64,000 nt of DNA from Tindallia magadiensis (lineage in GTDB: Bacteria > Bacillota > Clostridia > Peptostreptococcales > Tindalliaceae), in the NCBI RefSeq assembly GCF_900113635.1, contig NZ_FOQA01000001.1, forward strand, positions 186,001 to 250,000, given 5' to 3'. This document shows positions 37,608 to 47,239 of this stretch, one piece after another. The position numbers and the translations under genes are program-made. The stretch's first letter is position 1. Each line of letters starts with the position of its first letter. Below the pieces are notes generated by a model. It did no database searches. It saw only the letters and a list, made by a program, of their open reading frames with translations, and was not told where the DNA came from.

Positions 37608-39029
37608 TTACTTTTCATACATACCCACGACTATATCGCCTTCTTTGTAATACAAGGTACACATTGCTATATCATCATAAACATGTTTTGTGGCATTATA
37701 TATAGCAAACTTAACACCTGGATGGACTGTTGAAGATACATGAATTTTACCTTTTGTTGCATTTTCCATTTCTTTAGTCATGCCTTTAATTTCCTCTTGA
37801 AGATCTATCTGCTGATCTTTTAAAACTTCATAGGTCTTAACAGATCGTACAAGCATTTCTTTCTTGTCAGAGGGTAATGTTGCATTCTTGCTCATTTTAT
37901 TTAATATACCTATTGTTTTTTTGAGATTATCCAAGTTTTTCAATGTTTCTTTAAGCTTAGATTGAGATTTGTCATACTTTTCTTTTATTTCAGGATCTAT
38001 CCCTACCTCAATTTTAGTCTGTGTACCCATTGAACTTCCTATTACTTTAGCTTCAATTTCTTCTGTTGCCTTAACAATACCACCAACAATAAGCCCGCGC
38101 TTTCCTTTAATAATTATTTTTTTCTTAGAGGAAGCTATACTATGCAATATACAATCCGCTTCTATATTACCGCCAGCAATAATTTTAGTATTTTCTATGT
38201 ATTTGGCTATCAAATCCCCTTTAGAATACAGTTCTGCCTGATTATTTCCCTGAACACCTCTATTTAAAATGATGTGTCCATTAGATTTTAAGATGGCACC
38301 TTCAACAACACCGTGTACTTCAATATCTCCATCAGCTTCAATGCTAAAACCAGACTTTACATTTCCACGTACAATTACCTTGCCTTTGAAACGAATATTA
38401 CCAGTCGTGTTGTCAACATTTGCTGGAACATCATAGACAGGACTTACAGTTATTTTTCCATCCCTTAAAAGAGCTTGTCCGTCAATTTCAGCTAAAATTT
38501 TAAGTCCATCATCACTTATTACAGCATTTTTACCTGCATGAAAAGATGGTTCTTTTCCCGGTTTCTGTTCTATTTGTTCACCCTTTACATTTGTTCCAGG
38601 AGTGCCTTCGGTAGCTGGTATTTTTTCTGCAAGAACTTGCCCTGCTTCAACATTTTGAATCAAATTGAGGTTTTTAAAATCAACAGAGCCATCTTCTTGA
38701 ATCGAAATCTTTTTTGAACCTTCTATATTAAATAAAAATTTAACCTTTCCATCTTTACCATCTTCCGGCAGTTTTGCTTCAGCAATGATCAACGGTTCGT
38801 TCACTATTTGGTTTTCAACCCAATCCTTTATTGCTTGATGATAAAGCCCGAAAGTGATTCCTGCCTTTTTAATTTCATCATTAGCTTCTTCAAAAGCAAC
38901 TGGTTTACCATCACCTTCCGGAGCTGATAGCACCATTGTTGCTTTTAACTTTTGAGGGTCGATTTCAATTGATACAGTCCCGTCTATATTATCATTTTCA
39001 TCATTATTAGAATTGTTAATATTGATCAT
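37608..39029 (-). CDS. FapA-like polymer-forming protein (DUF342)
   Basis: This 473-residue protein belongs to the DUF342 family, annotated as flagellar assembly protein A. The N-terminal domain (about 1-190) has KLPEDGKDGKVKF and the ATEGTPGTNVKGEQI block. The middle (about 190-340) is a right-handed beta-helix with repeated GNI, GDI and GHI turns. A C-terminal coiled coil follows (about 350-420). No enzymatic motif is seen. It lies 32 bases after sigD, which suggests a role with late flagellar or envelope functions. I use the ATG at 39029 after AGGAGG. Confidence 0.8.
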   Translation of the reverse strand: MININNSNNDENDNIDGTVSIEIDPQKLKATMVLSAPEGDGKPVAFEEANDEIKKAGITFGLYHQAIKDWVENQIVNEPLIIAEAKLPEDGKDGKVKFLFNIEGSKKISIQEDGSVDFKNLNLIQNVEAGQVLAEKIPATEGTPGTNVKGEQIEQKPGKEPSFHAGKNAVISDDGLKILAEIDGQALLRDGKITVSPVYDVPANVDNTTGNIRFKGKVIVRGNVKSGFSIEADGDIEVHGVVEGAILKSNGHIILNRGVQGNNQAELYSKGDLIAKYIENTKIIAGGNIEADCILHSIASSKKKIIIKGKRGLIVGGIVKATEEIEAKVIGSSMGTQTKIEVGIDPEIKEKYDKSQSKLKETLKNLDNLKKTIGILNKMSKNATLPSDKKEMLVRSVKTYEVLKDQQIDLQEEIKGMTKEMENATKGKIHVSSTVHPGVKFAIYNATKHVYDDIAMCTLYYKEGDIVVGMYEK

Positions 39030-39061
39030 GCCTTCCCTCCTCAATCTTAACTGTTAATAGC

Positions 39062-39790
39062 TTACAAAAGTTGATATTTAATTTTAGAAATTGCTTTTGA
39101 ATGAAGTTGAGATACTCTTGATTCCGAAACACCTAATATAGTTCCTATTTCTTTGTATGTTAACTCTTCATAATAGTATAAAGTTATTACTTGTTTTTCT
39201 TTGTCGGGTAATTCTTTTATACCTTTAATCAAACGTTCTTTCATTTCAGCGTTGATTAGTCTTTCTTCTGGCAGTTCGTCTTTTGCATCTGCTAAGCTAT
39301 TCTCATCAGTAGCATCTATTAAATTCTCTTCCAAAGAAACTATATTGTAAGCACTAGTTTGTTGCATGACATTTTGAATTTCTCGAATAGTCATACCTGT
39401 TTCTTCTGCAATCATATTATCTGTAATGCTTTCAATCTTTGATGAATTTTCTAGCTTTGATATCGCATCGTCGATTAATTTTGACTTTTGTCGAATTGAT
39501 CGAGGAATCCAGTCCATGTTTCTAATCTGATCAATAATTGCGCCTCTAATTCTTATTTGAGCATATGTTTCGAATTTTACATTTTTTTCCGGGTTAAACT
39601 TATCGATCGCATCAATTAAACCAAAAATACCAAAACTTACTAGATCATCAAAATCCAAGTGATTGCCATAAGTAGAATACAATCGACCCGCTACAATTTT
39701 AACTAATTCGATATACTTTTCAATTAATTGATTCTTCGTATTCGCATCTCTGTTATCTAAATATTGTTGCCATAGGATATTTGAGTCCAT
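39062..39790 (-). CDS. sigD: flagellar sigma factor SigD/FliA
   Basis: This is a sigma-28 type factor that transcribes late flagellar, motility and autolysin genes. The 242-residue protein has region 2 (FGIFGLIDAIDKFNP, FETYAQIRIRGAIIDQIRNMD), region 3 (RSIRQKSKLIDDAI) and region 4 (TYKEIGTILGVSESRVSQLH). The length is normal. GGGGG precedes the ATG by 8 bases. It follows cheD by 25 bases, as in B. subtilis. FlgM, its anti-sigma partner, is not in the window. I found no convincing sigma-D promoter in this region. Confidence 0.95.
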   Translation of the reverse strand: MDSNILWQQYLDNRDANTKNQLIEKYIELVKIVAGRLYSTYGNHLDFDDLVSFGIFGLIDAIDKFNPEKNVKFETYAQIRIRGAIIDQIRNMDWIPRSIRQKSKLIDDAISKLENSSKIESITDNMIAEETGMTIREIQNVMQQTSAYNIVSLEENLIDATDENSLADAKDELPEERLINAEMKERLIKGIKELPDKEKQVITLYYYEELTYKEIGTILGVSESRVSQLHSKAISKIKYQLL

Positions 39791-39815
39791 AGACGATTCC
39801 CCCTGGCTAGATGTA

Positions 39816-40301
39816 TTATAGCTCAGTCTTACCTTTTCCTATCGCTTTCACTAGCAGTATACCTGTATCAGGATACACCTCAATAGTCCTTCCGAAATTA
39901 CCACCAGTGTCTTCCGCTAATAACGGAATTTTATAGTCATTTAATATTTTTTTAGTGGCTTGTGCATTTCTAGCTCCTATTTTCATCATATCAGATTTAT
40001 TGTCTAGTGCAAACATCTGTGCACCGCCGGCGATTTTAGCTGTAAGTTTTCTATCATTAGCACCCTGTTTTTTAAGTTCTTCTAACAGAACTTCCATGGC
40101 AGTGTCTGCAAATTTTGCTTTATTAGCATTATTTTTAATCTGTGTGCTGTCAGGAAGCATAATATGTGCCAAGCCAGCGATCTGGTTGTTTAGATCGTAA
40201 ACTGCAATTCCAACACATGAACCAAGACCTAGCGTCGTTAAAATATGAGGCGATTTAACAACCTTTAGATCAGCCATGCCTACTTTTATTATGTCCTGCA
40301 T
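39816..40301 (-). CDS. cheD: chemoreceptor glutamine deamidase CheD
   Basis: CheD deamidates glutamines of chemoreceptors and binds CheC, raising its CheY-P phosphatase activity. The 161-residue protein has the catalytic Cys in GLGSCVGIAV (near 29), the catalytic His in LAHIMLPDS (near 46), and the AKIAGGAQMF block. The ATG directly follows the cheC stop (TGA ATG), so the two partners are translationally coupled. Confidence 0.95.
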   Translation of the reverse strand: MQDIIKVGMADLKVVKSPHILTTLGLGSCVGIAVYDLNNQIAGLAHIMLPDSTQIKNNANKAKFADTAMEVLLEELKKQGANDRKLTAKIAGGAQMFALDNKSDMMKIGARNAQATKKILNDYKIPLLAEDTGGNFGRTIEVYPDTGILLVKAIGKGKTEL

Positions 40302-40937
40302 TCACCCACTCACTCCTAAGCTCTGTAATAAGACATCAAAAGAATTCTCATCCGGTATAAGAAAGAAATTTGCTTTCATCTCTTGATGGCCATCAAACAG
40401 TGTATTTTCAATCATTAAAACACAGTCACTTATCGTTCCAAATTGAATAGCTGGAACGCTTAAAATAGCCCCCGCCATATCGACACATAAAGAGGGCGTT
40501 GTTAACTCTACTCTTAGATTTGTCAACGAAGCAAGTGATGAAACGTAGGAGCCGGATAATATATTTCCAATTTCTTGTAATGCAGACTTTTCCATATCAT
40601 TCAGTTGAGATAAATCGTCCTCACAAGAGGTTTCAGATAATCCACCCATCATAAAATTAGTCAGTTTTCTGGCTGATGGCATATCTAGCAAAACCATGAT
40701 ATTCCCTTCAATTTCGCCTGTCATACCAAAATAAATTCCAGCTACAATATTTTCTTCTCCGCCAAGCACCATAGGTACATCTTGGACATCTAAAATTTTA
40801 ACAACTGGCACTTGCATATCAACTTTTTTTTGAATCATTACCGCGAGGGACGTTGCTGCATTACCTGCACCTATATTCCCAATTTCTTTTAGGACATCTA
40901 AATGCATACTATTTAGATCATTAACTGAAAGATTCAA
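40302..40937 (-). CDS. cheC: CheY-P phosphatase CheC
   Basis: CheC removes phosphate from CheY-P for adaptation. The 211-residue protein has both active-site repeats: LKEIGNIGAGNAATSLA (near 18) and LQEIGNILSGSYVSSLA (near 118), each with the Glu and Asn of the phosphatase motif. So both halves look active, as in T. maritima and B. subtilis CheC. I use the TTG at 40937, 8 bases after GGAGG. It is coupled to cheD. Confidence 0.94.
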   Translation of the reverse strand: MNLSVNDLNSMHLDVLKEIGNIGAGNAATSLAVMIQKKVDMQVPVVKILDVQDVPMVLGGEENIVAGIYFGMTGEIEGNIMVLLDMPSARKLTNFMMGGLSETSCEDDLSQLNDMEKSALQEIGNILSGSYVSSLASLTNLRVELTTPSLCVDMAGAILSVPAIQFGTISDCVLMIENTLFDGHQEMKANFFLIPDENSFDVLLQSLGVSG

Positions 40938-40954
40938 TCTTATGACCTCCCTTC

Positions 40955-41419
40955 TCAATTCTCAGCCTTATCCAGTTCAAGAATTGAATATATGTCTAAA
41001 AGAATAATCATACGGTCATCAACTTTTCCAATTCCTTCAACACTTGTTTCATCAACAATACTCAATACAGTTCCTGTATTCTCAATTTGATTTTTAGGTA
41101 TGTTTAAGACCTCTGATGAACTATCTGTCAAAATGCCCACTGTCATATCTTCAACAGATAGTATAATAATTCGTGACTCCTCAGTAATTTTTGAAGGAGA
41201 CAGGTTAAAGCGTTTTCGCAAGTCAATTACTGAAACAATCTCTCCACGCAAGTTTATGACACCCAGAACAAAATCGTTAGAATTGGGTACTCTAGTAATA
41301 GCAGTAACCTTTTCAATAATTTCTACATAGTGAATAGACACTCCATAAGATTCCTGATCGAGCTTAAAAATAACGAATTGGTCAATATCACTTTGTTTTT
41401 CATTTTCATATTGGCTCAT
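40955..41419 (-). CDS. cheW: chemotaxis adaptor CheW
   Basis: CheW couples receptors to the CheA kinase. The 154-residue protein is one CheW domain: QFVIFKLDQESYGVSIHYVEII at the start, RVPNSNDFVLGVINLRGEIVSVIDLR in the centre and VEGIGKVDDRMIILLDI near the end. GGAGG precedes the ATG. It lies 10 bases after cheA and 17 before the cheC start. Confidence 0.96.
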   Translation of the reverse strand: MSQYENEKQSDIDQFVIFKLDQESYGVSIHYVEIIEKVTAITRVPNSNDFVLGVINLRGEIVSVIDLRKRFNLSPSKITEESRIIILSVEDMTVGILTDSSSEVLNIPKNQIENTGTVLSIVDETSVEGIGKVDDRMIILLDIYSILELDKAEN

Positions 41420-41429
41420 TTTAACCCTC

Positions 41430-43472
41430 CTAAAATAAAGAGTTTGTATCTACAATTAAAGCAACAGTTCCATTACCAAGAATCGTTGCACCAGCAATAC
41501 CTTTTACGGTACTTAAGTACTTCCCAAGCGATTTTATAACAATTTCTTGCTGTCCGATTAAATTATCAACAATTAATCCAAATGTACGATCCCCATGACT
41601 AACAATTACAATTGTATATTCATCAGTAACTTCTTTATTTTCAACCGCAGGAACTTTTAATATTTCAGAAAGCCTTATAATCGGTAATGTTGATTGTCTA
41701 AATAAAACTACTTCCTTTCCTTGTACGTTCCTTATCTGACCTTCTTCGATTGTCGATATCTCTCTAATATTATTTAACGGAATAGCATATTTTTCACTTT
41801 CAACATCTACTAAAAGTGCTTGTATAATTGCCAGTGTTAAAGGCAGTCTAATAGTAAAACGGCTCCCAATACCCGGTTTTGAATCAATTTCAACTTCTCC
41901 ACCAAGGTTCTCTATTTTAGTTTGAACAACGTCTAAACCAACCCCCCTTCCAGAAAGATCAGAAACCTTATCAGCAGTACTAAACCCAGGGTGAAAAAGC
42001 AACTGGATTAACTCTTTAGATTCCATTAACTGACTTTGAGATTCCGAAATCAGGCCATTAGCTATTGCTTTTGACTTGACTTTTTCAATATCTACACCTT
42101 TACCATCATCTTCAACTTCTATCACTACATTATTTCCGTCCGGAAAAGCTGTCAGTTTTAATTTACCAGTTTTATTTTTGTGGCTTTTAATCCGAACATC
42201 CGGCTCTTCAATACCGTGATCCATTGCATTTCTAATAAGATGGATTAGAGGATCTCCTATTTCGTCGATAACAGTCCTGTCAACTTCGGTATCTTCACCA
42301 GTCATGATTAAATCTATTTCTTTTCCAAGTTCTTTAGATAAATCTCTTACCATTCTTGGAAATCTATTAAAAACCCTTTCAATAGGAACCATACGTACTT
42401 TCATTACTGCATCATGCAGACTTGTTGTTATTCGTTCCAATTGTTCTGTTGTATCACTAATAGACTTTTCCTGAGTCATTTGGTGTGCATCATCTAAGCG
42501 AGTTTTGATAATAATGAGTTCGCTGACTAAGTTCATTAAATTATCAAGTCGATCAATATCTACACGAACCGTTTTTCCTGCGCGTGCTTTTTTAGGCTGA
42601 TCACTTACATCTTTCGCATTTTCACTAGGAGTAACTTTTTCCGTCTCTATAGTCACTGTTGAAGAATCAGAGAGAGCTTCTTCATTCGAATCTAAGGCAA
42701 GGATCGATTCAAAGCTTAATTGTTCAAGTTCTACCGTGTTCAGTTCAGAAATATTGTTAAGGTTATTTCTAATAGATTCTTCAGAATGTTTAGTGATTAT
42801 AACAAGTTCAAAACATAAATCGAATCTTTCATCTTCGATATCTTCAATGCTTGGTTCTGAATGAATAATCTCACCATCTTGTTCCAGTGTACTAAAAACA
42901 ATATACGCTCTTGCTGACTTCAACATGCATTTTTCATCAAGGCAAATTTTCAACTTGAATATATTAAAATTATCTTCTTCAGCCTTTTTAATCATATCTT
43001 TAACATATTCATCTATCTTGATATTAGATTGAGAAGCACCTTCAAGTGTTGATTCTGGTTCATTGTTAATATCGTCCGGTAAGTTTGAACTTCCATCAAC
43101 TTTCCTTTTTATTTCTTTGATAAGATCGTTAGAAATATTTTCTCCTTCTACCTGATCAACTTCAATATTTGCTACATACTGATCAAGTTGATCAAGACAG
43201 TCAAACAACAGATTTACAACAGATTCGTCAATATTAGTTATATTTTTGCGAACCTGATCCATTAAGTTCTCCATTTCATGTGTCAATTGAAGAACATGAT
43301 TAAATCCCATTGTTCCAGACATACCTTTTAAGGTATGAGCAATTCTGAACAGTTCATTTAAATGTTGTGTATCTTCTGGATTTTTTTCTAAAATCAAGAG
43401 AATTTCATTCATCTTTTGAAGATGTTCTTTTGATTCATCAATAAACACATCAAAATATTGGCTAGTTTCCAT
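41430..43472 (-). CDS. cheA: chemotaxis histidine kinase CheA
   Basis: CheA autophosphorylates in response to receptors and passes phosphate to CheY and CheB. The 680-residue protein has P1 with phospho-acceptor His46 in FRIAHTLKGMSG, a P2 CheY-docking region (about 160-255), P3 dimerisation with KTVRVDIDRLDNLMNLVSEL (about 298-317), P4 with LIRNAMDHGIE, VEDDGKG and SGRGVGLDVV, and P5, a CheW-like domain (about 540-680). GGAGG lies 8 bases before the ATG. It overlaps cheB by 11 bases. Confidence 0.97.
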   Translation of the reverse strand: METSQYFDVFIDESKEHLQKMNEILLILEKNPEDTQHLNELFRIAHTLKGMSGTMGFNHVLQLTHEMENLMDQVRKNITNIDESVVNLLFDCLDQLDQYVANIEVDQVEGENISNDLIKEIKRKVDGSSNLPDDINNEPESTLEGASQSNIKIDEYVKDMIKKAEEDNFNIFKLKICLDEKCMLKSARAYIVFSTLEQDGEIIHSEPSIEDIEDERFDLCFELVIITKHSEESIRNNLNNISELNTVELEQLSFESILALDSNEEALSDSSTVTIETEKVTPSENAKDVSDQPKKARAGKTVRVDIDRLDNLMNLVSELIIIKTRLDDAHQMTQEKSISDTTEQLERITTSLHDAVMKVRMVPIERVFNRFPRMVRDLSKELGKEIDLIMTGEDTEVDRTVIDEIGDPLIHLIRNAMDHGIEEPDVRIKSHKNKTGKLKLTAFPDGNNVVIEVEDDGKGVDIEKVKSKAIANGLISESQSQLMESKELIQLLFHPGFSTADKVSDLSGRGVGLDVVQTKIENLGGEVEIDSKPGIGSRFTIRLPLTLAIIQALLVDVESEKYAIPLNNIREISTIEEGQIRNVQGKEVVLFRQSTLPIIRLSEILKVPAVENKEVTDEYTIVIVSHGDRTFGLIVDNLIGQQEIVIKSLGKYLSTVKGIAGATILGNGTVALIVDTNSLF

Positions 43473-44544
43473 TTCGTCGACCTCCTATTCTGTTTACAAT
43501 CACTTCAGCAATCTTTTCAAGCGTAACAACTTCATCAACAAGTCCTTCAATGATGGCACTTTTAGGCATCCCAAATACAACACAACTTTTTTCATCTTGA
43601 GCAATGGCCATAGTTTTCATTCTTTTTTTCAAGTCTTTTAATCCGGCAGTTCCATCTGATCCCATACCTGTCATTATAACACAAATTACTTCTTGATAAT
43701 TACAATTTAACAATGAACGTAACATTGGATCAGCCGACGGTCTGTGACCATTAACCGCCGTGTTTTGATGTAGTCTTAGCTGATGGGTTTTATTCACAAC
43801 TTCAACTTCCATATGATAATCACCAGGTGCGATATATACATTGCCAGGTGCTACAATCTCTCCATTTTCCGCTTCTTTGACGCTAACAGCAGAAGTAGTG
43901 TTTAGCCTTTCCGCTAAAGATTTCGTAAAGCCAGGCGGCATATGCTGCACGATTAAAATTGGATAAGGAAACGTTGCTGGTATCTGAGGGATCACATACT
44001 GTAACGCTTTTGGACCTCCAGTAGAAATCGCAATTGCAACTATGCTGTTTTGCTTCTTTGTTAATGTTTCAGCATATTTCTCAACCGTAGCCCTTAATGG
44101 CTTATTGTTAATTTCTAGAGATGGTCTTACATTTGCTTTAGATGCAATCCTCAACTTGTTATGCAAGTTTTTCTGGAAGGATTCATTGTTCAACATAGTA
44201 GATGTCGATGGTTTTTGAATGAAGTCAACAGCTCCAAATTCTAACGCTTTCAAGGTTTCATACGCACCTTCTTTCGTTAGGCTGCTAACCATAACTACAG
44301 GTATTTTTTCCTGTTGACAAATAATTTTCAATGCTTCAATGCCATTCATAATTGGCATCTCAACATCCATTGTTATCACATCAGGTCGTAGCTGTTCAGC
44401 TTTTTCTATTGCTTCTTTTCCATTTCTTGCACGACCAACAACCTCAAAAATTGAATCAGTACTGATCATATCTGAGAAAATTTTTCTCATAAAAGAAGAA
44501 TCATCCACTATCAGAACCTTGATTGATTTATTTGAATTTCCCAA
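43462..44544 (-). CDS. cheB: receptor methylesterase CheB
   Basis: CheB demethylates and deamidates chemoreceptors once its receiver domain is phosphorylated by CheA. The 360-residue protein has the receiver (DDSSFMRKI near 14, phospho-Asp60 in [11 protein letters not shown]), a linker, and the esterase with the catalytic triad: Ser in ISTGGPKAL, His in VQHMPPGFT, Asp in MGSDGTAGL. The start is TTG with AAGGA 10 bases upstream. The matching methyltransferase CheR is not in the window. Confidence 0.96.
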   Translation of the reverse strand: MGNSNKSIKVLIVDDSSFMRKIFSDMISTDSIFEVVGRARNGKEAIEKAEQLRPDVITMDVEMPIMNGIEALKIICQQEKIPVVMVSSLTKEGAYETLKALEFGAVDFIQKPSTSTMLNNESFQKNLHNKLRIASKANVRPSLEINNKPLRATVEKYAETLTKKQNSIVAIAISTGGPKALQYVIPQIPATFPYPILIVQHMPPGFTKSLAERLNTTSAVSVKEAENGEIVAPGNVYIAPGDYHMEVEVVNKTHQLRLHQNTAVNGHRPSADPMLRSLLNCNYQEVICVIMTGMGSDGTAGLKDLKKRMKTMAIAQDEKSCVVFGMPKSAIIEGLVDEVVTLEKIAEVIVNRIGGRRNGN

Positions 44545-44545
44545 T

Positions 44546-45187
44546 TTAAATCAGTCCTTTTTTTCTTAATTCACCCTGTTTTTGAAAAATAAATGCAATA
44601 ATAGAATTCCTTGTCTGTTCTCCGATATCATTAAACTTAATACCCAATTCAAACTGATTATTCTCAGTTCTTTTGTGAGAACGGATTATAATAGACGCAA
44701 CAGAAACACTTTCTTCTTCTAGAAAAAGGGTAGATTCTACTTTTTCTCCAATAAAAAAGGATTTATCCGCAAGCACTTTCATTCCACCACCACTAATATC
44801 AAGAGTTAATCCTTTCGAAAAAGTATCTTTCTCTAAACTTTTTATCGTTGATTTTATCATATACCTAAGTCTAAAATATTCTCGTCGTTGCTTTTTTTGG
44901 GGTTCTGTAAGTTGATATATTTCAAATACATCTAATTGATCTACCTTTTTTTTTGCAACACATTCAGCAAGGAAAGAAAATACTCCTTTATCATTATAGA
45001 AAATAATATTTATTTTTTGCTTAATCCTTAAGGGATATTCTAGTCCCTTTGTCATTGGAACAGCAATAAATATAGTGCTCCTGCTAAATTCAATTACTTG
45101 AGAATATAATACTTTTGAATCATGCGGGTTTCTTTTGTTCTCAATTTCAATATCAATTTTATCACCAATTGTAAGCAGTTGACTCAT
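44546..45187 (-). CDS. PilZ-domain c-di-GMP receptor, YcgR/DgrA-like
   Basis: This 213-residue protein has an N-terminal YcgR-type beta-barrel (about 1-95) and a C-terminal PilZ domain. The c-di-GMP motif is intact: RREYFRLR (near 103) and [10 protein letters not shown] (near 125). Relatives brake flagellar rotation by binding MotA or the switch when c-di-GMP is high. Placement between flhG and cheB ties its expression to the motor. I use the ATG at 45187, 9 bases after AGGAG. No diguanylate cyclase is in the window. Confidence 0.9.
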   Translation of the reverse strand: MSQLLTIGDKIDIEIENKRNPHDSKVLYSQVIEFSRSTIFIAVPMTKGLEYPLRIKQKINIIFYNDKGVFSFLAECVAKKKVDQLDVFEIYQLTEPQKKQRREYFRLRYMIKSTIKSLEKDTFSKGLTLDISGGGMKVLADKSFFIGEKVESTLFLEEESVSVASIIIRSHKRTENNQFELGIKFNDIGEQTRNSIIAFIFQKQGELRKKGLI

Positions 45188-45199
45188 AAAGGTCATCTC

Positions 45200-46090
45200 C
45201 TATTTAAAGATACTCAAAAACCGTTCCAGAAAACTGTGTTCTTCATTTTGAATTTGATTTTCACTATTCTGCATCGATAATTTTCTAGCAATAAGCTCAA
45301 CGCCTTGAGATGCAATAGTTTTTGGATACAATATTAAAAACGGTTTTTGTTCTTGCACTGATTTTTTAACTTTGTGATCATCAATAATCACACCAAGAAA
45401 AGTGATTTGAAAATTCAAAAACTTCATACTGGCATTTAGAAGTTTGTTGAAATTTTGCGAAGCTTCATCGTAACTCTCGGCACGATTAACAACAATGGAT
45501 ACTTTTTGAGAAATACGATCTCTTGAAATTGCTTTTATCATAGCATATGCATCTGTCAAAGATGTGGGTTCAGGAGTAGTTACTAGAATAGTTTCATCGC
45601 TCGCACTTATAAATGTAAGTATATTTTTAGTTAATCCAGCACCGGTGTCTATAATAATAATGTCAAATAAATTATCCAGTTCATTAAACCGAACGATAAT
45701 ACGACCCAAATTATCCTCCGATAGTTCCAGTACATTTAGAAGTCCCGATCCACCTGATATGATTTTCAACCCTTCTGGACCCTCACCCAATACGTCTTTA
45801 ATCGCTAAATCCGTATCCAGTAAATTCATAAAAGTGTACTTAGTCACACTACCTAGAACCACATCCACATTTGCTAATCCTAAATCAGCGTCAATAATAA
45901 GAGTTCTCATTCCTCTACGACTCATAGCTATTCCAAGATTTATAGAAAAGTTAGTCTTCCCAACTCCACCTTTTCCACTAGTTACACAAATATATCGAGG
46001 TTTATTACTAGTGTTATTGTTTATATTTTCATTATCAGACTGTATTTTTTGTTCTACTAACGCCCTCAATTTACCTGCTTGATCTGTCAT
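45200..46090 (-). CDS. flhG: flagellar number regulator FlhG (MinD-like ATPase)
   Basis: FlhG (YlxH) is a ParA/MinD-family ATPase that controls flagellar number and pattern together with FlhF and, in Bacillus, loads FliM/FliY. The 296-residue protein has an N-terminal activator-like stretch containing GKLRALVEQKIQ that in this family stimulates FlhF GTPase, the deviant Walker A SGKGGVGKTN near residue 37, and a Walker B IIDTGAGL. The last helix FLERFLSIFK may be a membrane-targeting sequence. The start ATG overlaps the flhF stop (ATGA). Confidence 0.93.
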   Translation of the reverse strand: MTDQAGKLRALVEQKIQSDNENINNNTSNKPRYICVTSGKGGVGKTNFSINLGIAMSRRGMRTLIIDADLGLANVDVVLGSVTKYTFMNLLDTDLAIKDVLGEGPEGLKIISGGSGLLNVLELSEDNLGRIIVRFNELDNLFDIIIIDTGAGLTKNILTFISASDETILVTTPEPTSLTDAYAMIKAISRDRISQKVSIVVNRAESYDEASQNFNKLLNASMKFLNFQITFLGVIIDDHKVKKSVQEQKPFLILYPKTIASQGVELIARKLSMQNSENQIQNEEHSFLERFLSIFK

Positions 46091-47238
46091 GACAATGTCT
46101 CCTTGATAAGCAAAGTTATAACTTTATCTATTGTAACAACTTCAATATCATCAGGAACACTTTGTCCTGTTGTAAAGAAAGATATTGGTTTGCGCGTCAT
46201 AGCCGGTATATTCACTACGGGACCATAAGCGGATGCTTCGTCTACTTTAGTAATAATTATCTTGAAGTCATTAAGAAAATTATAATGCTTTATTATTGAT
46301 TGTATGTCATGATTTCTAGTTGTGCAACTTAGCAATAAGTAAATTTCTTTCTGTGGCAATGCATCTAATAGTTCTTTTAGTTCTTTAAGCTGCGAAGAAT
46401 CTTGATGATTTCTTCCAGCTGTATCAATCATAATCATATCTTTATTCTGCAATCTGATCAACGCTTCTTTAACTTCAGAAGCGTTGTATACTACTTCTAA
46501 AGGTATATTCAGAATATCACTATACGTTTTCAATTGCTCTACAGCCGCTATTCTGTAAGTGTCCGCACTAATCATACCAATTTCTTTACCCTCGTTTAAC
46601 GTTGCTCTTGCAGCTAGTTTAGCAATAGTAGTTGTTTTCCCAACACCAGTAGGACCTACAAAAACAATTACTTTTTTTTGTGGGTCATAGGGTTTAATGG
46701 AAATATTTTCCTGAACAAATCTTCTTATTCCATGAATAAACCGTTGATCAAAATCTTCCTCAAAACTTGATAAAGAATCAGAATCAACCTCTTTTTTTAT
46801 TAAGTTTATAATTTCAGGTTCTATTTCATGATTTTTCATCAACATATTAAAAACATTCTCTTCTATTTCCACTTTTTTATGATTTTCACCTTTATTGATA
46901 CTATTATTCTCTCGTTCATTAGTAATTAGTTGAGAGAGCATTTGTTTAATATTTCCTAATTCAGTCTCTACTGTAAACGTTTCATTTGCTGACCTATCAA
47001 CACTTTTAAGCTCTGTAGAAAATCGACTTTTGGGATTTAGACTATCATTGTTTTGGATTTTTTTAGTATTTTCTTCACGAGCAGCTACAATTTCAATTAC
47101 TGGTTTCTTGAAAAATCCTAGAATTCCTTTTTGTTTAACTTTACGCTGGTGAATAATAACAGCTTCTGAGCCCAGCTCTAGCTTCACCTTCATTAGCGCT
47201 TCTTGATTATCCTTGGCTGTAAATTTTTTGATTTTCAC
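46087..47238 (-). CDS. flhF: flagellar biosynthesis GTPase FlhF
   Basis: FlhF is an SRP-type GTPase that places flagella. The 383-residue protein has a basic B domain (about 1-110), an N domain, and the G domain: VGPTGVGKTTTIAKLAA (near 195), DTYRIAAVEQL, DTAGR and TKVDEA. I use the GTG at 47238, giving the family start MKIKKFTAKDNQEAL; the GTG at 47247 is also possible and overlaps flhA by 8 bases. Partner FlhG is encoded directly downstream. Confidence 0.93.
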   Translation of the reverse strand: MKIKKFTAKDNQEALMKVKLELGSEAVIIHQRKVKQKGILGFFKKPVIEIVAAREENTKKIQNNDSLNPKSRFSTELKSVDRSANETFTVETELGNIKQMLSQLITNERENNSINKGENHKKVEIEENVFNMLMKNHEIEPEIINLIKKEVDSDSLSSFEEDFDQRFIHGIRRFVQENISIKPYDPQKKVIVFVGPTGVGKTTTIAKLAARATLNEGKEIGMISADTYRIAAVEQLKTYSDILNIPLEVVYNASEVKEALIRLQNKDMIMIDTAGRNHQDSSQLKELKELLDALPQKEIYLLLSCTTRNHDIQSIIKHYNFLNDFKIIITKVDEASAYGPVVNIPAMTRKPISFFTTGQSVPDDIEVVTIDKVITLLIKETLS

Positions 47239-47239
47239 T

